Shown: positions 12,508-23,109, numbered from the stretch's first letter. The stretch: 64,000 bases of DNA from Chondrus crispus (GCF_000350225.1 NW_005179094.1:1-64000), one strand, 5' to 3'. Translations and numbers: made by a program. Notes: generated by a model not told the origin, from the sequence alone.

Positions 12508-13011
12508 TTAATTGAGAGCTGCGTCAATAGCAGATAGCTTCCAAGACATGGAGAGTGCCGCGGCGATGGCACCGCTTGAATACTCCGGCAATGCTGGAAC
12601 AAGGGAACTGTCGTGCTCCGCGGCATTCCTCATTAGAGAAATGAGCTGATTTGGGTGGGTTTGACCGAGCTCGAGAACTTCCCGACCAGACATGGCTACC
12701 AGATTCTCAAGGGCGGATGGCTGCGGAGATGGGGGCAAGTAAGTTGTAGCACGAATCTCGTCCCTCAGCTCTAGAACGAAAGAAAGGCATTCTTCCAGAG
12801 TGGTTGGCATTGCAGCCGGCTGGCGGTCGGAGGGACATGAGCGGATAATATCTTGGAGCACAGAAACCTCCGTGGAGATAAGATTCGGAAGCGATGCGGT
12901 TACAAGTGTGTAGTTCGTGATTTCTGGACCGCTCAGTGGCACTCCGCCACAACGGGCTTGCTCGGATAAAACCTCGAACCGGACACGCGAGGTGTTTGAT
13001 TTCGGAGGCAT
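12508..13011 (-). CDS. Hypothetical protein, 167 aa, start MPPKSNTSRV
   Basis: I chose the internal ATG at 13,011 because upstream residues in this frame look random, while from MPPKSNTSRVRFEVLSEQAR onward the composition is protein-like: helical, with Leu/Glu-rich stretches such as TTLEECLSFVLELRDEIRA and LENLVAMSGREVLELGQTHP. No domain is recognised. It precedes the unknown frame at 11,602-12,125 on the same strand. It could be a structural protein of a mobile element or a decayed host gene. Confidence 0.4.
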   Translation of the reverse strand: MPPKSNTSRVRFEVLSEQARCGGVPLSGPEITNYTLVTASLPNLISTEVSVLQDIIRSCPSDRQPAAMPTTLEECLSFVLELRDEIRATTYLPPSPQPSALENLVAMSGREVLELGQTHPNQLISLMRNAAEHDSSLVPALPEYSSGAIAAALSMSWKLSAIDAALN

Positions 13012-13331
13012 AGCCTGATCGGCAGTGTTCTCACTGCGTTCTACTTCGGACGCGGTGACGTGCAGGCAGAAACACTGACTGCGCTCGAACGGGACAGAGG
13101 GTGGCGAGCCGTTTCGTGCTCGCCGAGATACGTTCCAAAGAGCTGCAGTCAGGTGCCTGGAATTGGTCCGGTCGGACCCGACTGAACGTGGGCACACATG
13201 AAGGCCGTACGCAAATCTTGTCAACCCACGATTTGCCGTTGCAGACCGTTCACAATTTCTCCAAATCGAACTCGTTCTGATACCTTTGCCACAAGCGTGA
13301 CATCCCCCGGCCATTTGTCACATAAACCAAC

Positions 13332-14471
13332 TTGTCGTCCCTCCAAAGTCTAGTATTTGTTACCCTCCTCATAGACATGGACCTTCTGCAGGGAAGGCTA
13401 CTTGGCGTTAATGAGAGTCCCGACACAGGGCGTCGCACGCTTGCAGACATACAGAACTTAGCAAAGCTTAGTTTCAAAATTGCCCATGATCTGGTACTCC
13501 TACTTGACTGCCAGATCAACACAAACATTCATCGACTGATGCATCACTTGTTTGACCACCTTATCAACTTTGGGTGCTTCAGAAAAGGGGCAACTGATGA
13601 CAATGAAACGATGCACAAAACAACAAAAAAGGATACTCGTCCACGAACAAAAAGTTGGTCGGAATTGCACCACAATTGCTAAGCGCTCGCCTTTCTCTCG
13701 AAGTGCAAGAGAAAAGTAATGAGCTGAATTCTCCTTTTTCGGCCGCGCAGACTAAACTGCTTCTGACACGCAATCCCGTAGCGTGCCTTCAGACGGAGTG
13801 TGATCTTCATGATCGGCGAGAGGACTTTGAAACAGTAGAGGAAGAGCTCGTAGCAAGTACTCCAATATCAGTTATGATGGCAAGAAAAGTACAGCGTGGG
13901 TTGTCTCAGTGCTACAGAGGCAGTCATCAATAAAATCGAACACCCATCGACAAACCTAAAAGTATGGAATCAGAAGAAGTCTGTGCGATTCGCGGCACGA
14001 TTTGAGTGGGATGACACGTTAAGGGTGTGACAGAATGCTTATGCAGGAAACGTTGTCTTCAATGTTGTCGATAGGCGAGATGCGATTTCGTACGAAAAGG
14101 ACGGACGAAGGCACCTCGGGATTATCCAAGCAATATTTTCGCATCACCGTTTTCCTAGGTCCAGAGTGCTCCTTCTGCGAAAGCTGATTCACGCAGAACC
14201 TGAGGATGGTAATAGGCGAGTCGTAGAAGCCGGAAACAAACGTTTCAAATATGCAATGGCAGGTGGGGATGTGCAACTGGATTGCATTTCCGCGAAACAC
14301 ATAATCAGATCCCACGTGCTGGTGCCAGATCCGTGGGCGTCATCCCACCGGTATGGCCGGAAGAGGAGGTGGACCGACATTCCTGACACAATTGCAGCTC
14401 GTCACAGTGCCACATTCTTTGAAGTCGCCGGATATAAACACACAGCCCTAGCAGAGGCGCCCTTTCGATAA
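13332..14471 (+). pseudogene. Decayed transposase-like coding region
   Basis: Three plus-strand frames carry protein-like sequence in succession: 13,332-13,682, 13,655-13,933 and 14,166-14,471. The first contains NIHRLMHHLFDHLINFGCF followed by a Gly-Ala-Thr-Asp-Asp-Asn-Glu-x-x-His-Lys stretch, which resembles conserved segments of transposase-like proteins in algal and fungal DNA transposons. The last ends in a Tyr/Arg-rich segment (GNKRFKYAMAGGDVQLDC). Frame changes at about 13,670 and 13,930-14,170 make it a pseudogene. The 5' part of the gene is missing: the region begins abruptly beside the minus-strand hypothetical ORF. The family assignment is tentative. Confidence 0.4.
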
Positions 14472-14479
14472 TCTTCACT

Positions 14480-15140
14480 CCACAGACTCTGTCCAGTGCC
14501 AGTGTGATATCACCAGCCGTAACAACTAGCCCGGCAGCATGTCGATAGAAATGGAAAACTCTTGCTGTACGACAGCGATAATCATAGAAGGGGCGATGAG
14601 AAGCCCGTTTCCTGGGAACTCACAGAGGCAATAATATGATTGTCAATCAGGTAGACGCGGTGGGAAGCGAGGGAAGCAATACAGCGAAGCGCGTGAATAG
14701 TTTAGTGGGCGAGCGCCTGAGATATCACAAAGTGGGAGGCAGTTGACTGTTTGGGTGAAGGGGAGGTTGTGGCAGAGCTGAAGCTGTGAGCAGTGTTGGA
14801 AGTGGTGGAGTGCAATGTAGGCGGCCATCAGTTTTCAGCACAGTCCATTTGGGTCGCATCTGGGCCCGAATGGGGCTGCCCTGTTTCATTTGCGGCGCTT
14901 GGTCGGTGGCTGTGTGCCTGCCACCCGACTTGTCCTGCGTAATGGCCCCTGGTACGCTTTCATTGGATGGAAGGATCGCTCTTGCGGCCCTGGGAATAAA
15001 GTGTGAAGTTGTCAAGTTTTCCCTTAACCATTCCTCTCTTAATTCGGCAACTGCTCTGAAAATTTTGCTCAAAGCACGCCAAAAACCCGATATCTCGGGA
15101 GCTACCCCCCGAACTCTAGCCATTTCAATATTCACATAAA
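14480..15140. other. Intergenic stretch without a recognisable gene
   Basis: Both strands carry short overlapping frames (61-141 aa) but none has a motif, a hydrophobic signal or a convincing composition. It lies between two decayed DNA transposon regions and may be transposon-derived. Confidence 0.3.
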
Positions 15141-15148
15141 GTGCAGAC

Positions 15149-15215
15149 AAGGCTCTTCATGAAGAGCCTTGGTCCATGGTTCTCTGATATGGTGCACCAT
15201 AACAGAGAACCATGG
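15149..15215. repeat. Pair of perfect palindromes beside the pogo-like element
   Basis: Positions 15,149-15,170 form a 22-bp perfect palindrome (AAGGCTCTTCA then its reverse complement). Positions 15,174-15,186 pair with 15,203-15,215 (CCATGGTTCTCTG) and the loop contains a second perfect palindrome, ATGGTGCACCAT (15,189-15,200). The cluster lies just downstream of the transposase reading region and could mark or scar one end of that element. Confidence 0.7.
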
Positions 15216-15454
15216 ATGAAGCCTGAACTAAGCGAGAGCAAGAATTTCACGAATAAGACCATTCATACAGCTCAGAAAGCACTTTTTGCCTAATCCGACA
15301 AGTCACCACAGCGCCATGGCCCGTAAACTTTATTGAAACTTTCTAAGCTGATTTGCGAGATTCACAGAGATTTACTCTATCACAGAACCTTCCGGGCGCC
15401 CCTGGCACTCTGCATTGAGTCTCTGCCTCACTCGGCGCTCGTGGCGTGTCGATG

Positions 15455-16183
15455 TCAACCGTTGGCGCAGAATATCACGCTGAGGCGCAAGAACCACCAA
15501 ACGTCTGATATCAGCTCTTGTTTCTTTGTAACCAGGCTGGGGGATAGTACTGTTTTTCTTTCCTTGAGCCAAATTTCGCTTGTTGTCCCCTCGCCTTTCC
15601 AAAGCTGAGATAAAAGCGTTTTGAGAGGGTCCATGTTCGTGCTAAGTAAACTGGGATCCCAAATGCCAGCTCTGTAAAAACCTGAGCAAATGTTTCCTGC
15701 CGTGTGTGACTTACTGTACGCATTGCGAATGCAAGTTCCAACATCGAATGCATCCAAGCACGGTTTTTGACGAGAGGCCCTGTGCACCTCTTCCTGTAGA
15801 TAAGACTTGTACGCAACAAACACTGATACATCAAGCGGCTGGCTTACATGGGATGTGTGCGCAGGCAACGCTAAAACTATAACGTTGTTATCGGCAAGCA
15901 TCTTCAGGGATCGGTACTGGACGTGTGCCCCGTAACCATCCAGCACTAAAAGGATTCGGTGGTTGCTCTGCCTCAAACATTCTGTCTCCGAAAGAAATCC
16001 TTGCGCCCAATCGTAAAATATAGCAGAATCTACTCCTGCAGGGTCTCGCTGATAGAGGTAGCATGGTGGGAGAACCGAATGCAGAGACTGTTTCTGACCA
16101 TTAACCTTCCGATAATGAGCAAGCTTCCCGGGATACACGAGAGCAGGTTTGTAAGCAACGCCAGCGGCCGAAACAACCGACAT
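15455..16183 (-). pseudogene. DDE_1-type transposase, catalytic core
   Basis: This 242-codon frame holds the second half of a DDE endonuclease core: a beta strand ending in the catalytic aspartate with its typical follow-on (ILLVLDGYGAH), then PAHTSHVSQPLDVSVFVAYK, a signature of DDE_1 (pogo/jerky/CENP-B related) transposases. These enzymes cut and paste DNA between TA target sites. The first catalytic aspartate region lies in the upstream frame at 16,203-16,472, so this part alone is not a functional enzyme. The C-terminus after the PLD motif is of normal appearance for about 90 residues. Confidence 0.75.
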
Positions 16184-16202
16184 AATTGTAACGTGATCAA
16201 GG

Positions 16203-16472
16203 TTAGTTACCCTTTGTCTTCACGGACAGTTGAACCACCTTTTTCGCACCACTCTCAGTCACGCCCTTACGTAGATTGCGACCCGTCATGCGGTAGAGCG
16301 AGGCTCTGGACTGGTCAGTGTTGAAAATAAATCTTACTTCCTTTATATGATACCTGTCCATTGCCGATTGAACACGAGCTAGGTGTTCAGTGATGTTCTT
16401 CGGTGAGACAGCATTCACACGTTTATCCTCAATGATTTGGACAGAAGTGTATTGAAGATTGTGACGAACCAT
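16203..16472 (-). pseudogene. DDE_1-type transposase, first catalytic block
   Basis: The frame contains RFIFNTDQSRASLYRM, matching the first-aspartate strand of DDE_1 transposases (usually IFNxDE), preceded by a helical linker (ITEHLARVQSAMDRYHI). It sits directly upstream, in minus-strand order, of the frame with the second catalytic block and is separated from it by a frame disruption near 16,190-16,203. Confidence 0.6.
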
Positions 16473-16573
16473 AAAGTCATCTATCCAGCTGTCGGATGGC
16501 CTATTTTCGGTGAAATTGACTTGCTATTGACGGGCGATTGATAGCATCCCAACATAATCTTGCACCAAGTCCC

Positions 16574-16943
16574 TCATACCAGAGCGAGAAAGCGGTGTGT
16601 TTTTTCAGCATATTGTGTTATAGCATCTGTTATCACAATCTCCTCTTCACATTTCAGCTTACAGGGTCGGCCTAGCGATCGACGAACAAAATTTATGTCA
16701 TTCGATGATTGAAGGCTGAGACTCAGGATATTCAGCACTCCAGAAATCGTAGGACCGGCGAATAATTCCACTGCCAACTCTGTACTTTGTGGCGAGCTTA
16801 CCCCATGGTGTTCTGCTTTCAAATCTCTCAAATATTGCCTCCTGCAGGCGGCAGTATTCATCAGCCATGGTGCTGCTAAAGATTCTACCGCAGATTATGA
16901 GATGCTGTTGCGGGAAAACATATAAGGCGAATCTGAAACACAC
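16574..16943 (-). pseudogene. Transposase N-terminal helix-turn-helix region
   Basis: Two overlapping minus-strand frames share the DNA-binding half of the transposase. One (16,698-16,943) starts MADEYCRLQEAIFERFESRT and continues GKLATKYRVGSGIIRR, a psq-like helix-turn-helix. The other (16,574-16,861) contains SLGRPCKLKCEEEIVITDAI, typical of the linker to the CENP-B type second HTH (GRPxxLxxEEE). The switch between frames shows it is decayed. Confidence 0.55.
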
Positions 16944-17277
16944 TCATGAGTCTACCGTTATAAAGTGCGCGCATTCTGATCGTTAAGTAAGAACGCTGGA
17001 ATCAATTCGTGTTTCGGTGCAACAAGAGATATGGCGCGGTAATCCAATGTTCGCGGGGCTCTGAATGTGAAAATTTGGGATTGCACTGTATCTTGAGGCT
17101 TGTTGAATTAGCAGAAATTTGTCGAATTAAAAGGGGAATCGTTACCCTCTCCCTCCCTTTATCTTTCTGTCCCCCTTCTGCCCTTAAGGGGCAGTACCCT
17201 CCGCCGTCCCTACGGGTGCAAGTGTACACGTATACACATGTACACGTACGCGAAATGACATAAAGCATGCCACAATT

Positions 17278-17705
17278 CTTTGCGATGCACGCATCGCGAG
17301 TCCTAAACGTTTCCGCGGAAAGAAAAAGGAAACAAAAAGAAAGGTTTCTATTGCAATTCCTGAAAAATATTGAATACATTACAGTATTGGGGTGTGACTG
17401 TACAGTATAAACCTTTCGGGCGCGTTGGCGCCAAGACTTCGGTTCAACTTATGACCTGAACAGTATCCAAGGGTACACCTCTGCGAACAGCCGTGCGGAC
17501 AGCACCACCCCGTTCCCCTCACAAAGAGAAGTGAGAAAAAAAAGAAACAAAAAAGAAAAATTTATTACAGAAAAAAAAGTTCAGCACCACCCCGTTCCCC
17601 TCATAAAGAGAAGTGAACACGTGTACTTTACAGAAAAAAGTGAACACGTGTAATAACGAGTCCCCTTGTTTCTTGCTTACACCTAGACTAACACGTCTAG
17701 GAATT
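17278..17705 (-). repeat. Repeat R1, inverted copy of the R2/R3 family
   Basis: Read as reverse complement, this segment matches R2 (34,685-35,165) and R3 (36,217-36,722): a shared unique part with GAAGTCTTGGCGCCAAC, CGCACGGCTGTTCGCAG and a TACAGTATGGGGGTGTGACTG-like block, then an array part with GGGGAACGGGGTGGTGCTG and a poly-T/CTGTAATAAA tract. Here the array is short, with only two CCCCGTTCCCC words (17,508 and 17,588). The end with ACACCTAGACTAACACGTCTAG matches the start of R2, so this may be the most complete single unit. Confidence 0.75.
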
Positions 17706-17742
17706 GGAACCAGGTGGTACTCTGCGATGATGATGATGCTTT

Positions 17743-18232
17743 CTAGTGTCTAGACGACCGGCAATTTGCCTCATATGAGGTCAGGCTTGGCCTCATATGA
17801 GGCCGGGTTTTTTTTTGCAAAAAAGTATACATTAAATCGAAATTTTATAAAATCAGTTTAGACACCATTTCTTTAACCAATATTCCCTCGGCAATAGCTT
17901 CCTGCAAAACATCGGGATAGCACTTATGAATACACAGAAATACTAAGAATCTAATATAGTTTCAACAATCGGATGATATTTTAAACAGGCGTTTTGGTTT
18001 CGAAGATATCAACAAAAAACCTTTTGATGTTCTTTAAAAAAGCTTCTTCTTTATGTATTCTCAAAAAGCCTGGAAAGGACGTGCAGATCTCACCAAGCTC
18101 CACCCTTCCACAGCGCAGAAGTTAACTGCGGTGGCGAGAGTATCTTTTTCCATTTTGTTCAGCTAGCACAAGTCGAGAAAAATTAAGTTGAAAAGTGACC
18201 TCATATGAGGCCATTTGTCACCTAGACACTAG
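17743..18232. mobile_element. MITE-like element, 490 bp, with CCTCATATGAGG palindromes
   Basis: The segment starts CTAGTGTCTAG and ends CTAGACACTAG. Just inside each end is the perfect palindrome CCTCATATGAGG (17,769, 17,791 and 18,199). The two ~40-bp termini are imperfect reverse complements. The interior is AT-rich and has no ORF. These are the marks of a small non-autonomous DNA transposon. A TA target duplication is possible but is hidden inside the terminal CTAG words. Confidence 0.7.
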
Positions 18233-19100
18233 CGCTAAGCAGACTAGGATTGACAGAATTTTCAAGTAAAATCTCGCAAAAATTGTTCTAACACGTGGCA
18301 AAAAGTCTATCATAACCATTCGGTAACTGCAACGGTACGTGGTCCACTCCACCAAGGCTGTTGCAGTTACAGGGTATCGAGCGACGACTGTACTGAAATA
18401 TTCTTGGTAAGGGTCTCAACGGTAAGGTCTCAAACTCTCTGTAGCGAAAGGACTCGCGCACATGTCTACTGTATCAAGCAGAGGGAGGGGGAGTGTTGAG
18501 ATTTTATGCAAGAGCATGACAGTGAAGGTAAACATGTAATGGGGACTTTCGACTACTGTACTGTAGCCGGAGATTGACCTCACAAATGCAATGGTGAGCA
18601 AGACTTGATGGGCCCTGCGCAGGCAAGGCGCGCCTGCAGCAGAACAAATTACTGCAGATCCGGGCAGTGTCATTCCGTGTCATTGCGGCGTTTTCGACGC
18701 ATGAACGGACAATGAGGAGTCAGGAATTGATAATTTGATTTTTACAAAAGTACCCCAACTTCGATCAATCCATCCTTCCATCTGACATCAGATGGAAGGA
18801 TGGACGGCAATGGAATGCCGATATGCCGAGTCGCCGCCGCGCTCGACACGCCCGCATCACTCCACGTGCGAACACGTGCACAGCGGAGAGGTATTCATAC
18901 TTGTACAATATAGACTAGATCTTTGTTCGAGGACAGCTAGGACCAGTCGCAATTCAAACCTCAAGACTACCTACCCATCCATCACACTTACGACGCCGCT
19001 ATCACGCCTACTGCACCGTACTACGCACCTATCACACCTACTACCGTTCGCAGCGGCACCCCTGTGCATCGCAGTACGATTACTGTACCAGTGGGCGTGA
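18233..19100. other. Intergenic, no gene; contains one perfect hairpin
   Basis: No frame has a recognisable motif. Composition is near the window average and rises in GC toward 19,100. The hairpin at 18,771-18,802 is the only clear structure. Confidence 0.4.
18771..18802. repeat. Perfect hairpin, 15-bp arms, 2-nt loop
   Basis: CATCCTTCCATCTGA (18,771-18,785) is followed after CA by its exact reverse complement (18,788-18,802). It belongs to the class of long intergenic fold-backs seen several times in this window. Confidence 0.9.
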
Positions 19101-20990
19101 CACATGCAGCACAGCCCACCGGCTTGTTTTTCGGATGTGGTTCGGATGTGCAGTACCGACGAACCCGGTTTCTATGTGCCGAATGCCACAACGTTGTGCA
19201 TGCGCTGCTTACAACCCAACGTGGACGCCACTAGGGCACCGTCAAGCCTCGAGGCTCAAAAAGTCCGCTCAGCCTGACGCATGCCACCCCGTTTGGCGTT
19301 TGGCGACAGTAGCAAGCGTAAGAAAAGTGACGGTAAGCACGCGCGCCCAACGGGCGCCGGGACTGCCGCTGCACGAGCCGAGAGTGCACTCGCGCATCCG
19401 GCAAAGCGTGCCGGCGTGTGCTGCACGCCCCGGGCGCGCAGTCCCGCTCCCTGACCCCACCGGACGTGAGGCGACGGCTTCAGCGCAGGGCCTTCCGCGC
19501 ACGTATGCTCGCGATGAGCGGCCTATGGCGGCATGCCGACCGCTTGGCTGCCTCACTTTCCTAGACGCAGGAGCGGCACTGCATGCAGCAATCCCTCCGA
19601 CGGCGCGCGACAGGCCCTGTAGAAGACGGCCTCCGAATCTGCGCAAGTCCGCGCCGGGCCGCCCCGGCGTGCCCTCCCCGTTCCGGCGCGCGCTACCGGG
19701 GCGTGCAGCCGCGCGACGCCCGCGGCCCGCGCGCAGCACGCCGGCGCAGAGTTGCGGCGTGTTGCTGAGCGTCGGGGCGCGGCGCACGCTCGCGGCGGGT
19801 AGACATTGGCGCCGATCTCCGTGCGCGCGCGCGCATCCGGAGACACTGCTGGCTCCGTCAGCGCGCGCGTGAGATCTGCGGACGGCGCGCGTCTTGCGGC
19901 GTCTCGTGGACGCGGCTGCACGCGCGCGGTGACTGGGGGGACCGGGAGCACTCCGCGCGGCGCGGGCGCGCGAGGGCTGTCAAGGGCGCGGCGGCGGGAC
20001 ATGCGGCGTGGTGGACCATGCGTGCGGGATCATACGCGCGCGCGCTTGTGATCGGGGACTCGGGAGTGGTCGCGGCAGACGGGGTAGGGCAAGTCTTAAT
20101 ATAGAAGGAGGGTTGAAGGCGGGCGCGTGTAGGTGTTGTGCACGCGGTTCTCATACGGCGCGACTGTCCCCGGGCGCCGGGACTGTCTCCGGACGCCGGG
20201 ACTCCGCGATAAGTGGACGGCGTGCGGAGCGGGTGCGAGGGCGGGGCGGCGCGCGGTGTCGGGCGCGGGATGGCGAGAACGCGTGAACGGCAGCCGCGAG
20301 GAACTGCTGGCCTCGACGGAACGGTGGACGGTAGAGGAAAAGTAGGGCGGAGAAGGCGGTAGAGGCGGTGGAGTTTGTAGAGGCGGGGTGGGTGGGTGCG
20401 CGTCCGGGGGAGGGCTTTAGGCTTTATCCGGGATGTCTGTTCCTCTCTCCCACATTTGTGGCCCGGGGAGAGGTGGGCCGCGGGGGCATGCGGCGACGAG
20501 GAAGCGCGGCGGGGACGCAAAGGCGACGGTAAGTTTTGGAACGGGAAGCGGGGGTGGCGGGGGTGTGCGGTGGCGCGGCGGCGAAGGACGGGGCAGTGTT
20601 AACATGATGCGGGGTGGGGTGGCGGCGGGGGTGTTCCACAGTGTCGGAAGGCGGGGACGGCGGGGGGGGAGCGGGGATTGCGTCAGGCCGCGTGCGGGCT
20701 ACTTTCCACCGGCATGGGAGAGATCTACGCGGATGGTGAAGGGCAGCAAGGCGGTGTCCACCGGGGGGGAGGTCCGCGCGGGTACCGCGGGACTCGTGGA
20801 GCGCGGGCGGCGACGGGGGCGGGTGTGTGCGCGGGCCTCGCACGGGACTCCCTAATGGCACATACGGGGGGCGCGGCTGGGTGCCGCGGCGGACGCGTGG
20901 TGGCGCGGTAGCGCGGTAGCGGCTACCGCGCTTGGCTAACGCGTGTAACGCCCCGCGTTACCGCGCCACCCACCCATACCCCGGCCCCGC
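19100..20990. other. Very GC-rich, CpG-rich block upstream of a host gene
   Basis: From about 19,300 the sequence becomes strikingly GC-rich, full of CGCG and GCGC words, and stays so through the gene at 21,050-21,595. Long frames exist on both strands (for example 19,135-19,872 and 19,858-20,520), but they are Arg/Ala/Pro-rich in all frames, as expected when GC-rich DNA lacks stop codons. I do not call them genes. It may be a CpG-island-like promoter domain or a small isochore. Confidence 0.5.
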
Positions 20991-21000
20991 CCTCTATAAG
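20911..21000 (+). promoter_or_regulatory. TATA promoter with two dyads
   Basis: TCTATAAG (20,993-21,000) lies about 50 bp before the start codon at 21,050, a normal TATA-to-ATG spacing for a short leader. Upstream are two hairpin-forming dyads: GCGCGGTAG/CTACCGCGC (20,911-20,931) and GTAACGC/GCGTTAC (20,945-20,961). They could be protein-binding sites. Function is inferred. Confidence 0.6.
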
Positions 21001-21049
21001 ACCCGCCCCTCTCCTCCTCCCCGCGTCCCCCCACCACCCCGCAGCAACC

Positions 21050-21595
21050 ATGATCCGCCCCACCACCGCCGCGCTCGCGCTCGCGCTCGCCGCCCTCCTG
21101 CCGCTCGCCGCCGCGCAGACCGAGGCCGACTTCCTCGCGCTGCCGACGCCGATGCCGTGCGCCATGCTGTCCGTGTATACCACACGCGCGGCCGCGTCGC
21201 AGCGCGACCTGGCGATGACGGCTGCCTGCTGCGCCGTCCTGGAGCGCCAGGCGCTGCACATCTCCGTGCGCGTCCCCGAAGCATGCCTCGACCTGGCGCC
21301 GGAGGAGGAGGCCGTCCCCACCCCCTCGCCCAACGCCGATCTGCTGCCGGAGTGCGAGCCGTGCGAGGCAGACGACGAGTGCGCGCAGGGCACCTGCTGG
21401 GGCGAGCCCAAGATGTGCACCGACCTTTCGTGGAAGAGCCTCAAGGCCTGCTTCCAGACCGAGTGTGGCCAGTGCCGCATGGACGAGCAGTGCTCGACCA
21501 AGAGGTGCTGGCTCGGACGCTGCGCCTACAGGAGCAACCTGAGCCAGGTTCGATGCTTCCCCGTGCATGTGCTGGACATGATCGTTGGAAGATAG
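21050..21595 (+). CDS. Secreted cysteine-rich protein, 181 aa
   Basis: Residues 1-22 form a clear signal peptide (basic start MIRPTTAA, then an Ala/Leu core, cleavage likely after LAAAQ), so the product should enter the secretory pathway. The mature protein has a variable N-terminal half and a C-terminal half with two similar cysteine units: ECEPCEADDECAQGTCW... (about 101-123) and ECGQCRMDEQCSTKRCW... (about 138-158), both of the form C-x2-C-x5-C-x4-C-W. Such disulfide-rich repeats are common in extracellular proteins, but no named family is recognised. The start is supported by a TATA box 50 bp upstream, a C-rich leader and immediate signal peptide. Third positions are almost all G or C. 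No intron is needed. This is the best host gene of the window. Confidence 0.8.
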   Translation: MIRPTTAALALALAALLPLAAAQTEADFLALPTPMPCAMLSVYTTRAAASQRDLAMTAACCAVLERQALHISVRVPEACLDLAPEEEAVPTPSPNADLLPECEPCEADDECAQGTCWGEPKMCTDLSWKSLKACFQTECGQCRMDEQCSTKRCWLGRCAYRSNLSQVRCFPVHVLDMIVGR

Positions 21596-22955
21596 AGGTC
21601 TTGTTGAGGTCGCGGTGAACGCTTCCGTCGTGCTTTTTAACATCATCCGTTGTAAAGTTTAACATTTGCGAATACATCCATATTGCCACTTCCCTAGGCT
21701 GCGCCGGTCGCGTTGCTAGTACTACTCTTTCGCTGTAGCCGCGCAAAGTCAAAGCGTATACGATTGATACATCCTTGTCGCGATTATCGGCTTGTGCCCT
21801 GTGCAGCCAGCCTCCCTCGTTCAATGCAAGGTGGCTCTGTGTCCCAATTTACTTGCACCTGCACGTAGCACACACAACTAACCTGTGGAGAGAGAAATTC
21901 GATTATAATGACGCCAACGTTGCAGAACGCACGCAAGTTGTAGGTGCACATCGTAACCGGTTTAGAAGTAAGCGTCATCCTTACGCAGACGAAAACAGTT
22001 GGGAGAGTCTCGATCTGTGGCCTCGCGCGCTCCGTAGCCTCGAGCTGAACTCTCGTGAACACCCACGGATCGTGTGTGTACACATGTTTGACGTCATCGC
22101 GATTGTATACACCTCTTTTAACATGCAACCAGCACAATGCTGCATCACCTCTTATTATGCATGTAAGGGCAATGCAGTACAGAGCAGCGTTACAATACAG
22201 TAAAAAGTGGTCCACGACTTTAAAGTGTGTCAACGATTCACCGTGCCCTGCGGCCGAAAAATTTTCTCTCGCGCTTTAGCAATCAAGCAATGTGCTGTGT
22301 ACTGTATCATGGCTGCTGTTGAGCCCAACCGAGGCGCAACCGGAGGAGAGAGGTTTCTACCTTTGTAGCTTCGTACTTGCTATGGAGCAACTGGCAATGG
22401 GACGGAGAGAAAGGTACCGGTCGTGTAGAAACAGTAATTAGTAAATTAGAGCAAAGAGAATAAATGTGTTGGGAAAGGAGAGCGAAACAAATCTCTTGCA
22501 AGTCAGCAAGAAAAAAGCTCGTGCGCCTGTCGTGGAGAACAAATCCCGCTCCACGACCGCCACCAGTATAACTTTACATGCGTGTGCTTTCACAGCTTGC
22601 AAGTAAAGTGGGGAAGATTGTCACAAGACGTGCAGATCAAGTTTGCGAAATCGATGCATTTCATTGGAAGCGGAGGGTGGATTGGCGAGTGGAGGCTGGT
22701 GCAACACGAGCCCAAGCTCTGATAGATTTCTCCGATCTTCCTGAATTATAGCCCCTCACGAAGTATACGGACACACCTATCGTTTCCCAGTTGACGCAAT
22801 TCCCACGCTGGAGAAAACACTACCCTACCCAAGGGTACCACTCGAAGGGTACAGTATCTGCGGTACTGTAGCTGTGTCGCAATATATAGGGGAGTCGATC
22901 TCACAATATAACCGGTTACGCCCCGCTAGTTGAATTGAAGGCCCGAATTGTTTAA

Positions 22956-23008
22956 CGAGACCAATGCCTGTAGACGGCATTATGTAGAGTCTACAGGCAT
23001 TGGTCTCG
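22956..23008. repeat. Perfect hairpin, 20-bp arms, 13-nt loop
   Basis: The arm at 22,956-22,975 (starting CGAGACCAATG) is exactly complementary to 22,989-23,008. Loop GGCATTATGTAGA. Confidence 0.9.
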
Positions 23009-23056
23009 TCTACACTGTAGACGTAGTTGACCTGCATGGAAGGGGTAGAGACTCTC

Positions 23057-23109
23057 TACAGTATCCTTACAAGTACTCTCTACTAGAGAGTACTTGTAAG
23101 GATACTGTA
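23057..23109. repeat. Perfect hairpin, 25-bp arms, 3-nt loop
   Basis: The arm 23,057-23,081 (starting TACAGTATCC) pairs without mismatch with 23,085-23,109 around the loop ACT. It lies only about 50 bp from the preceding hairpin. Confidence 0.9.

Larger units (their letters stand above)
15220..16985 (-). mobile_element. Decayed pogo/jerky-type (Tc1-mariner superfamily) DNA transposon
   Basis: On the minus strand, an N-terminal helix-turn-helix region (16,574-16,943) is followed by a DDE catalytic region (15,455-16,472), the domain order of pogo, tigger and jerky transposases. The gene is interrupted by at least two frame changes. Terminal inverted repeats could not be delimited. The 3' limit is placed near the palindromes at 15,149-15,215 only by proximity. 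Confidence 0.6.

Noticed and set aside
19135-20520. Long ORFs on both strands in the GC-rich block (up to 245 codons)
   Set aside because: Open in several frames at once, Arg/Ala/Pro-rich, no motif or start context; explained by few stop codons in GC-rich DNA.
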